Source: Desulfurivibrio sp044068515 (lineage in GTDB: Bacteria > Desulfobacterota > Desulfobulbia > Desulfobulbales > Desulfurivibrionaceae). Taken from it: 56,014 nt of DNA. A program made the translations under genes and the position numbers. Shown piece by piece: positions 31,943 to 39,228 of this stretch; position 1 is the stretch's first letter, and every line of letters starts with the position of its first letter. The notes under the pieces were generated by a model, which saw only the letters and a list, made by a program, of their open reading frames with translations, was not told the origin of the DNA and did no database searches. The DNA is taken from assembly GCF_044068515.1 (NCBI RefSeq), contig NZ_JBIPKI010000010.1:1-56014 (forward strand). The letters run 5' to 3'.

Positions 31943-34327
31943 ATGCCCCTCCCCCGCGGACAACTCCGTCGGAGCATGGGGCAACGAATCTCCCTTTTGC
32001 TGCTCCTCTTCTGCCTGGCGGCCGGCCAGGCTCCCGGCTCGGCCCAGGCCCGCGGCCTCCTGCTGGACTGGCCCTTCTACTCCTATCTGGACCGGCCCCG
32101 CTGGGATCTGAACCTGGATTATCGCTACGACCTGCGCGAGACTACGCGGCCCGAAGGCTCCACCCGCACTTCATCCCATATCTTCACCGAGGGCTTCACC
32201 GTCGCCACCCGCGGCTGGGCCTATCATCCGGCCCTGGTCCACTTCAACCTCGCTCTCAGTCCTTCCTGGCAGCAGGAGGTGCGCCGTGATTCCGAAGGCC
32301 GCGACGGCCGCGGCAAAGGAGCGCGCCTGGAATATGACCTTGACGGCACCCTGCTCGCCCTCAAGCCCTACGCGCTGGATTTTTTTGCCGGCCGCACCCT
32401 GAGCACCAGGGTCAGCCCGCAGGCGGTGACCACCGATCTAGACCAGACCCGCTACGGGCTCTCGACGACTCTGCCCTGGTGGCAGGAAAGCTTTCCCACC
32501 AAGGTCCGCTACCGCCATCAGGCCCTGGAACGGCAGACCTTGGGCACGCCGGCCACCACCAGCACCACCGACTCCTGGTTTGTCGACGCCCTGCAACAAA
32601 AGGAACGCAGCACCACCAGCCTGAACGCAAGTCACAGCTCTACCCAGCAGGGCGGCGGCCGGGCAATGGGGGGAAGTTCGCAAACCACCACCGGCCGGCT
32701 GCAGAACACCCTGATCTTGACGGAAGACCGCGAACTCAAGCTGAACTCCCGCTTCAGAGGCCGCTGGTCTGAGTCGATCCTGGGAGCCCGCAGCGAAAAC
32801 CTGAACCTGACCGAGCATCTGATCTGGGACCGCCAGCATGCCGAGCATTTTTCGAGCCACTACGACGCCCGATATGAGCAGCAACGCACCGACGGCCTGG
32901 TCGATAACACCTATGAACTGGGGGCCGGGCTCAACCATCGGCTCTATGAAAACCTCCTCACTTCCCTGCGGGCCCGGGCTGAGAAGGAGAGTTCAGAGGT
33001 CCGCGAGCACGACCGCTATCTCGGCAATCTCAACATGAACTACGGCCGCCGGATCCCCACCGGTTTCCTGAACCTGAACCTGGGCCAGGAGTATCGTATC
33101 GACCAGCGGGAGGTTACGGCTCGCTTCGAGGAAATTCGCGAAAGCTTTTTGCTCGATTCCTGCCTGGAAAACGGGGAGCTGCCGCTTTTTGACTGTGAGT
33201 TCAGGCTGAGCCGGTTTGCGGCTGATTTTGTCGAGCGGGAAAGCCTTGAGCTGGAGCTGATTCCTCCCCCCCCCGCTCCCGAGGCCCCCCCGCCCCCGGT
33301 TCCGCCGGTGGATCCCAACGACATCTATAGCGACCGGGTGGACGGCGAGGTGGTGGTCATCGTTTTCGATACCCGCCTCCTGGATCCCGAAGAGGAAATC
33401 TTCGGCCAGGGCTGGACCCTGCTGGTTCGTTACCGGGCCCGGCTCGAGCCCGGCTACGATGGCGCTACCTGGACTCGCAACTATGGCGGCCGCCTTAACT
33501 TTTGGCAATACTGGACCGTACATTACCGGACCAGCCGCAGCGAGGAAAGATTGCTGGCAGGCACCCCTCCCACCAATCTCAGGGATGACCAGTCATATGA
33601 TACCGGCATTGCCTGGCAACGGGCCTTTGGCGCGACCTCGCTGAGCAGCGCTTTTAATTACCGCGAAGCGAGCAGCGCCACCAGCTCCAGCCGGGGCCCC
33701 CAATTCAGCGCCGGCCTCGGCCGGCGTTTTCGCGAGGGGCAAACCACCATGCGCAATACCTTCACCTACAGCAAGACGCTTTCGACTTTCCTGCGGAGCG
33801 AGATCATCGCCGGGGAAGACCCCCGGGAGATCACCGTGGTCGACGAAATCCACCGGTACAATTTGGTTTCGGCTTTCGACTTCCGGCTGCCGGCCAATCG
33901 TCGGCTGTCCGTGCAAGGGGAGTATGATAAAATGACCGCCAGCGACGAGGAGCGCTGGGAGGAAAGTTATCGCCTGGCCGCCGACCTGCGCTTAAGGGCG
34001 GGACTGCGGGCCAGCCTGAGCGGCCGGCTGGCCAAATTGGAAGTCCGGGAAAGCGACCGCGAGGATGAGCGGCGCGAGGTGCGGGCCCGGCTCCAGCAGA
34101 GAATCGGCCGGCACGCAAGCCTCAGGCTGGACGGCATGTACCGCCTGCGCACCACCAACCAGCCCCAAAGAACCAAAATCTACACCTTGGTCGGGGGCTA
34201 TGAATATCGCCTTAGATTTCTAACTCTGTCCGCAGATTACCGTTACAGCGATGAGCACCGAACTGCGGCCGGGATCCGCACCACCAACAACACCTTCATG
34301 CTGGGGCTGAAGAGGGCCCTGAACTGA
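31943..34327 (+). CDS. Large outer-membrane beta-barrel, putative conduit porin
   Basis: 794 residues: signal peptide (to about AQA, residue 36), then a long run of amphipathic strands with aromatic girdles, many Arg/Asp/Glu-rich turns and a barrel-like end TNNTFMLGLKRALN. Residues about 395-500 include two Cys (DSCLENGELPLFDCEF) and a Pro-rich stretch (PPPPAPEAPPPPVPPVDP) that may form a loop or plug. Size and neighbours (pentaheme lipoprotein before, multiheme protein after) match MtrB/PioB/OmbB-type porins that sheath cytochromes across the outer membrane. I cannot show sequence homology to those families by eye, so this is an analogy. The ATG 31943 has GAGGAA upstream; ATG 31976 is an alternative. 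Confidence 0.8.
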   Translation: MPLPRGQLRRSMGQRISLLLLLFCLAAGQAPGSAQARGLLLDWPFYSYLDRPRWDLNLDYRYDLRETTRPEGSTRTSSHIFTEGFTVATRGWAYHPALVHFNLALSPSWQQEVRRDSEGRDGRGKGARLEYDLDGTLLALKPYALDFFAGRTLSTRVSPQAVTTDLDQTRYGLSTTLPWWQESFPTKVRYRHQALERQTLGTPATTSTTDSWFVDALQQKERSTTSLNASHSSTQQGGGRAMGGSSQTTTGRLQNTLILTEDRELKLNSRFRGRWSESILGARSENLNLTEHLIWDRQHAEHFSSHYDARYEQQRTDGLVDNTYELGAGLNHRLYENLLTSLRARAEKESSEVREHDRYLGNLNMNYGRRIPTGFLNLNLGQEYRIDQREVTARFEEIRESFLLDSCLENGELPLFDCEFRLSRFAADFVERESLELELIPPPPAPEAPPPPVPPVDPNDIYSDRVDGEVVVIVFDTRLLDPEEEIFGQGWTLLVRYRARLEPGYDGATWTRNYGGRLNFWQYWTVHYRTSRSEERLLAGTPPTNLRDDQSYDTGIAWQRAFGATSLSSAFNYREASSATSSSRGPQFSAGLGRRFREGQTTMRNTFTYSKTLSTFLRSEIIAGEDPREITVVDEIHRYNLVSAFDFRLPANRRLSVQGEYDKMTASDEERWEESYRLAADLRLRAGLRASLSGRLAKLEVRESDREDERREVRARLQQRIGRHASLRLDGMYRLRTTNQPQRTKIYTLVGGYEYRLRFLTLSADYRYSDEHRTAAGIRTTNNTFMLGLKRALN

Positions 34328-34355
34328 GGGCCGGAGCGCAAGGCAGGAGAAAGTG

Positions 34356-35420
34356 ATGAAAATTCGGTTGAAAGCCCTGCTCCCACGGCTGGTCCTGCTC
34401 GGCCTGCTGGCGGCGGCCCTGTCGGCCCCCGCTTGCATGCCGGCGGCCCCGCCCCCTGAGCGGGAAGATCGCGAATACCTGCGCTGGCCGCCGGCCCCGG
34501 AAATTCCCCGGGTTATCTACCGGCAGAGTGTCAGCGGACCCGAGGAGCTGGGCATCCGGGTCGGACTCTGGCAACGGTTCCGGCGCGGCCTGCTGGGAGA
34601 GGAGCCGGAGCCTTTGCAAATGCCGCATGGGATCAAGAGCGATGAGGCCGGCCGCCTCTTTGTGGTGGACCGCCTGACCGGAGGAATTCACATTTTCGAC
34701 CCGGCCAACAATCGCTATCAAAATCTGCTTGCCGCCAGAACCGGGCTGCAGAGCCCCCTTGACGTGGCGGTTGACCCCGACCGGCAACGCTTTTTCGTCA
34801 GTGATGGCGAAACTGGTGCGGTCAAAATTTTTGCCCTGGACAACGGCCGCCCCTTGGGCGAGCTGACCGGTGAACAGATAGGACGCCCCACCGGCCTGGC
34901 CATCCATCCCGCCACCGAAGAACTCTTGGTGGTGGACACCGCCAATTCCTCCATCCTGCGTTTTTCCCTGGTCGACCTGGCCCTGGTGGGCAGAATCGGC
35001 GGCAGGGGCGAAGAGGGGGGACGATTCAATTTTCCCGTGGCCGTGGCGGTGGGGCCGGAGGGCCGGATTCATGTGGTCGATTCCCTCAATCACCGGGTGC
35101 AGGTATTCGGCGCCGACGGCCAATTTCTCCTGACATTCGGCAGTGTTGGCGACGGGCCCGGCTACTTTGCCCGGCCCAAAGGGGTGGCGGTGGATTCCGA
35201 AGGCAATATCCACGTGCTGGACGCCCTCTTCGACAACGTCCAGATCTTTGACGGCGACGGTCGCCTGCTCATGGCCTACGGCGGCCCGGGCCAGGCCCCG
35301 GGCCGCTTCTGGTTGCCCGCCACCATTTTCATCGACGGCCGGGACCGCGTATATGTGGCTGACACTTACAATCGACGGATTCAAATCTTCCAGTTTCTCA
35401 GGGGAGGAGAATTACCATGA
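34356..35420 (+). CDS. NHL-repeat beta-propeller lipoprotein 2
   Basis: 354 residues: lipobox APAC (near residue 27), then six NHL-type blades, including RLFVVDRLTGGIHIFD, RFFVSDGETGAVKIF, LLVVDTANSSILRFS, RIHVVDSLNHRVQVF, NIHVLDALFDNVQIFD and RVYVADTYNRRIQIFQ. It is a paralogue of the NHL lipoprotein at 30236: both have GxFARPKG-DxxGxLxxxDAxFxNVQxF at the fifth blade. It lacks the other's C-terminal extension. ATG 34356 is six bases after AGGAG; a GTG directly before it is disfavoured. The last four bases overlap the next gene (ATGA). Confidence 0.9.
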   Translation: MKIRLKALLPRLVLLGLLAAALSAPACMPAAPPPEREDREYLRWPPAPEIPRVIYRQSVSGPEELGIRVGLWQRFRRGLLGEEPEPLQMPHGIKSDEAGRLFVVDRLTGGIHIFDPANNRYQNLLAARTGLQSPLDVAVDPDRQRFFVSDGETGAVKIFALDNGRPLGELTGEQIGRPTGLAIHPATEELLVVDTANSSILRFSLVDLALVGRIGGRGEEGGRFNFPVAVAVGPEGRIHVVDSLNHRVQVFGADGQFLLTFGSVGDGPGYFARPKGVAVDSEGNIHVLDALFDNVQIFDGDGRLLMAYGGPGQAPGRFWLPATIFIDGRDRVYVADTYNRRIQIFQFLRGGELP

Positions 35421-37192
35421 AAACCGCCGCTCTCTGGCTCACCCTGCTCCTGTTGCCGGCCCTCGCCGCAGCCTTTTTGCCCTTGTCGGCCTCCAGCAGC
35501 ATTGTCGACACCAAGCATAACCTCTCAGTGACCGGACCGGGGCCGATCAAGTCCGAGGCCGACGAGATCTGTGTTTTTTGTCATACGCCGCATCACGCCA
35601 GCCCCGAGTTCCCCTATCTCTGGAACCGACAACTCAGCTCGGAGGAGTACATTCCCTACCAGAGCTCGACCCTCTATGCCGCGGTGGGTCAGCCCACCGG
35701 CTCTTCCAAGCTCTGCCTGAGCTGCCACGACGGGACCGTTGCCCTGGGGGCGCTGCTGACCCGGCCGGAAATCGAATTTGAAGGCGAGGTCCGCTTCATG
35801 CCGGAAGGATTCCGCTCCCGGTTGGGGACCGACCTCAGCGACGATCATCCGATCTCCTTTGTTTACGATGCCGCTCTGGCCAGCCGTAACCCCCGGTTGC
35901 GCTATCCCGACAGCCTGCCGCCGGCAGTCCGGCTGGACCGCAATCAGGAACTGCAATGCACCGCCTGCCATGATCCCCACGACAACACCCTGGGCAAATT
36001 CCTGGTGATTTCCACTGAATATTCCGAACTCTGTACCGCCTGCCACGCCCAGGAAAACTGGGAGGATGCAAGCCATGCCCTGGCTTCCGCGACCTGGAAC
36101 GGCAGCGGCCACGACCCCTGGCCCAACACCCCCTACGGGACCGTGGCCCAGAACGGCTGCCAGAACTGCCATACCCCCCACGCCGCCGGCGGCCATGAGC
36201 GCCTGCTCACCTATGCCGCGGATGAGGACAACTGCCTGGTTTGCCACAACGGCAATGTGGCGAATACCGCTATTGCCCCCGAACTGCTCAAGGAATTTCG
36301 CCACGGGGTCCAGGATTATTTCGGGATTCACGATCCCGCCGAAGATTTCAGCGCCGATCTGCTGGAACGGCACGTGGAATGCGCCGATTGCCACAACCCC
36401 CACCAGGTCAATGCCAGCCGGCCGGAAACGCCGCTGGGCCAGCCCCGCCGGGTCTCCGGGGCCACGGCCGGGGTTACGGGGATAACCTTCGCCGGCCAGC
36501 CACTGGCGGTGGCCGAATATGAATATGAAATTTGCTTCAAATGCCATGGGGACGCCGGTTTCGATTTCCTGGGCCAGGATCCCCTGCAGCGGCAGATCGA
36601 CCAGCAGAACAACCGTTATGCCTTCGATCCCGACAACCCCTCTTTTCACCCGGTGGTGGAATTCCGCTCCCGGGCCGGGCGGGTTGCGCCGCCGAGCCTG
36701 CTTGCCCCCTTCGACCTGGAGGAGAGGCTGATCGGCTGCAGCGACTGCCACAACAACAATGATCCCACCGGTCCCCGGGGACCGCACGGCTCCGACCATC
36801 CCTATCTGCTGGCCTTGAATTACGAGACCGAAGACCCTTTCCCCGATGACCCGATGTACAGCGACTTACTGGCCTACGAACTCTGCTACCAGTGCCACGA
36901 TCGCTCCAGCCTGCTGGCCGACCAGAGTTTCAGGGAACACAACCGCCACATCGTTGAGCAGCAGACCCCCTGCGCCATCTGTCACGATCCCCACGGGGTC
37001 AGCTACCGCGATGGGGCCACGGAACTTAACAACAGCCATCTGATCAATTTTGCCACGGGCCAATACCTGGGGGATGACTCCCTGGTCCGCCCCGACGCCC
37101 AGGGCCGGCTCTATTATCAAAAACTGGGGACTTTCAGCGGGCAGTGCTTTCTCAACTGCCACGGCGTCGAGCATGACCCCAAAACCTACTGA
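35417..37192 (+). CDS. Secreted multiheme cytochrome c, 11 CXXCH plus one CX3CH site
   Basis: 591 residues. A signal peptide (to about LSA, residue 25) precedes the family opening SSSIVDTKHNLSVTGPGP and CVFCHTPHHA. Canonical sites are CVFCH, CLSCH, CTACH, CTACH, CQNCH, CLVCH, CADCH, CFKCH, CSDCH, CYQCH and CAICH; a twelfth site at the C-terminus reads CFLNCH (CX3CH). The N-terminal third matches the tetraheme proteins upstream (SKLCLSCHDGTVALG, DDHPISFVYD), so all may share an ancestor. By position and size it is the likely outer or extracellular cytochrome of the conduit. The start overlaps the NHL gene. Confidence 0.9.
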   Translation: MKTAALWLTLLLLPALAAAFLPLSASSSIVDTKHNLSVTGPGPIKSEADEICVFCHTPHHASPEFPYLWNRQLSSEEYIPYQSSTLYAAVGQPTGSSKLCLSCHDGTVALGALLTRPEIEFEGEVRFMPEGFRSRLGTDLSDDHPISFVYDAALASRNPRLRYPDSLPPAVRLDRNQELQCTACHDPHDNTLGKFLVISTEYSELCTACHAQENWEDASHALASATWNGSGHDPWPNTPYGTVAQNGCQNCHTPHAAGGHERLLTYAADEDNCLVCHNGNVANTAIAPELLKEFRHGVQDYFGIHDPAEDFSADLLERHVECADCHNPHQVNASRPETPLGQPRRVSGATAGVTGITFAGQPLAVAEYEYEICFKCHGDAGFDFLGQDPLQRQIDQQNNRYAFDPDNPSFHPVVEFRSRAGRVAPPSLLAPFDLEERLIGCSDCHNNNDPTGPRGPHGSDHPYLLALNYETEDPFPDDPMYSDLLAYELCYQCHDRSSLLADQSFREHNRHIVEQQTPCAICHDPHGVSYRDGATELNNSHLINFATGQYLGDDSLVRPDAQGRLYYQKLGTFSGQCFLNCHGVEHDPKTY

Positions 37193-37207
37193 AAACTGGA
37201 GAAAACC

Positions 37208-37882
37208 ATGAACAGCAAAGCAATGGCCGTAATCCTCGCCCTGATTCTCTGCTCTTTCCTCCCCGCCTCGGCGGCGGAGAGGGAAATTAAGGCCGGCAAG
37301 GTGCTGATGGGCAAGCACGCCGGCAAATACACCTTTATCCTGCTCGAAGAAAACGGCGAGCAACGCTGGCTGGCGGCCAACTTCATCGACATCGCACCCG
37401 GCGATCTCGTCGAATATACCGGCGGCATCGAGATGCGAGATTTTCACAGTCCGGCAATGGACCATACCTTTGAAGAAATCCTGCTGGTGACCAATATCCG
37501 GATCACCGAGATGGTGGCGCTGCCGGGCGACGAGGAAGCGGCGCCTTCACCGGCAACGGCGAGACCGGAACTCCCGACCGATCAGGACACCCGCCGCCTG
37601 TCGCTTGCCGATCTTTTCCTCAACCGGGAGGATCTGGAGGGCGCGACCGTTGTCCTGCAAGCCAAGGTGATCGGTTACAGCGGTAATATCCAGGGCCAAA
37701 ACTGGGTTACCCTGGCCGACGGAACCGGCACCGCCCCGGACAACAGCGTGCTGGCGGTCAGCTCCGATACCGCCAGCCTGGGCGAAACCCTCACCGTCCG
37801 GGGAACGGTGCGGCTCGATGTCAGCGTGGGCGCCATGCACACCTATAAGGTGCTGCTCGACGAGGCTCAATTCTATCAGTAA
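37208..37882 (+). CDS. NrfJ-like periplasmic protein with C-terminal OB-fold
   Basis: 224 residues: signal peptide (to SAA, residue 23), then an NrfJ-like domain (GKVLMGKHAGKYTFILLEE, IDIAPGDLVEYTGGIEMRDF, FEEILLVTNIRI). After an acidic/Pro linker comes an OB-fold-like domain (VVLQAKVIGYSGNIQGQNWV, LAVSSDTASLGETLTVRGTV). NrfJ-type proteins accompany multiheme cytochrome genes; their function is not settled. There is no heme motif. It closes the cytochrome operon 15 bases after the 12-heme gene and is followed by a GC-rich hairpin. Confidence 0.75.
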   Translation: MNSKAMAVILALILCSFLPASAAEREIKAGKVLMGKHAGKYTFILLEENGEQRWLAANFIDIAPGDLVEYTGGIEMRDFHSPAMDHTFEEILLVTNIRITEMVALPGDEEAAPSPATARPELPTDQDTRRLSLADLFLNREDLEGATVVLQAKVIGYSGNIQGQNWVTLADGTGTAPDNSVLAVSSDTASLGETLTVRGTVRLDVSVGAMHTYKVLLDEAQFYQ

Positions 37883-37965
37883 AAATATCCGGAACCCCCA
37901 CCCCCAACTCTGCCCCGGAATGGCGCCCGCAAGCGCTGACGCGCGATTAGCCTGGGTCAGTCTCA

Positions 37966-37993
37966 GGGCGCTGCCGCCGGGCCAGCAGCGCCC
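37966..37993 (+). terminator. GC-rich hairpin at the end of the cytochrome locus
   Basis: GGGCGCTGC (37966-37974) pairs perfectly with GCAGCGCCC (37985-37993). It lies in the gap between the NrfJ-like gene and the ChaN-like gene. No T-run follows, so termination would be weak or Rho-assisted. Confidence 0.45.
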
Positions 37994-38049
37994 GCTGATG
38001 GCGGGCGAGGCAGGTTTGCAAGCGGCTATTCTGTCAGGTAAACGATGAT

Positions 38050-38910
38050 ATGAAAATTTTTCGGCATCTCGTGTTGCTCACCGCCTTCTGGGCGATTTTT
38101 CCCCAGCAGGTCCCGGCTGATCAGGGGATCACCAGGCTCAGCGACCGGCAGGAGGTCGGCTTCGCCGCCATGATCGCGGCTGCCGCCACGACAGAAGCGA
38201 TTTTTATCGGCGAGATCCACAATCAGCCCAGCCACCAGCAAATGGCTCTGGCGGTAATCCGGGCCCTGCAGGACCAGGATCACGCCCTGGCCATCGGGCT
38301 GGAAATGATGCAGATGGAGAGCCAGCCGGCCCTGGATGCATGGTACCAAGGGCGGCTCAGCGAGGAGAGCTTTGTGGCTATTTACTCCCAGAATTGGTCA
38401 TATCCCTGGGAGCAGTACCGGGATATCTTCATTTTTGCCCGTGACCAGGAGATTCCACTGGTGGCCCTCAACCTGGACAAGCAGCTGGTGAACAAAGTCG
38501 GCCGCCAGGGTTTTGCCGCCCTGAGTTCCGAAGAGCGGCAGCTTCTGCCCCCGGATATCACCGCCGGGCTGAACAGCTCCTACACCCGGCTGATGGACAC
38601 CTTCTTCCGCCCGGTATTCGAGCGGGTAACCACCGGCCGCAACTATGCCTTTTTCCTGGAGGCCCAAGGACTGCGCAATAACGGCATGGCCGCCAACCTG
38701 GCCCGTTTCGGGGCGGCCAACCCGGACCGCAAGCTGGTGATCATTGCCGGCTTCTGGCATACGGTTAAAAGCAGCGTGCCGGACCGGCTGGCCGAACAAC
38801 GCCCGTTGCAGACCACCGTCATCCTCCCTGCAATGGGCGGTTTCGGCGGCCAGGACGAACATTACCGCCAAGGGGATTATCTGGTCGGCGATTTGTCCCC
38901 GCTCAGGTAG
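38050..38910 (+). CDS. ChaN-like heme-binding periplasmic protein
   Basis: 286 residues with a signal peptide (to about VPA, residue 23) and the ChaN/Tiki-like signature IFIGEIHNQPSHHQ-type (here FIGEIHNQPSHQQMAL), GLEMMQMESQPALDAWYQG, and KLVIIAGFWHTVKSSVP near the C-terminus. ChaN-type proteins bind heme as a dimer and are linked to iron or heme handling. Placement between the cytochrome operon and a heme-sensing two-component system fits heme supply or storage. It could share the cytochrome transcript by read-through past the hairpin upstream. Confidence 0.85.
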   Translation: MKIFRHLVLLTAFWAIFPQQVPADQGITRLSDRQEVGFAAMIAAAATTEAIFIGEIHNQPSHQQMALAVIRALQDQDHALAIGLEMMQMESQPALDAWYQGRLSEESFVAIYSQNWSYPWEQYRDIFIFARDQEIPLVALNLDKQLVNKVGRQGFAALSSEERQLLPPDITAGLNSSYTRLMDTFFRPVFERVTTGRNYAFFLEAQGLRNNGMAANLARFGAANPDRKLVIIAGFWHTVKSSVPDRLAEQRPLQTTVILPAMGGFGGQDEHYRQGDYLVGDLSPLR

Positions 38911-39054
38911 GCCGGCGAACATCATCTGGTTTTTTCCCCGGATTCCCTGCGCGCAATCTGGCGATATCCCCAATTTTCACCTCGCCGCTGACCGGCAACC
39001 CCGACGGCAAATCCCCCTGCGGCGCACCAAGTCGCTAAAAAAACGAAACAATGT

Positions 39055-39085
39055 TGCCAGGCAGTAACCTGGCATGTTTACTGCA
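39055..39085. promoter_or_regulatory. Overlapping inverted repeats and weak sigma-54-like site upstream of sensor kinase 2
   Basis: TGCCAGG-CAGTAA-CCTGGCA (39055-39074) is a perfect inverted repeat. It overlaps a second one, GCAGTAA (39061-39067) with TTACTGC (39078-39084). The same bases hold TGGCATGTTTACTGC (39070-39084), which matches the sigma-54 consensus with one change in each half. This is probably the control region of the kinase-regulator operon. The rest of the 38911-39228 gap holds no gene. Confidence 0.45.
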
Positions 39086-39228
39086 CTTTTATGGCAAAAA
39101 ACCGCTGCCTGGTTTCTGTTCGTACGAACCGGCCCTGAAGGCTTACCCCGGGACTTGGAGTTGGTCGGCCAGCCGGCCAGCTCATGCGAGCGCCCCGGTT
39201 CCGGCGACGATCCCCGGGCAAAGAGGGA

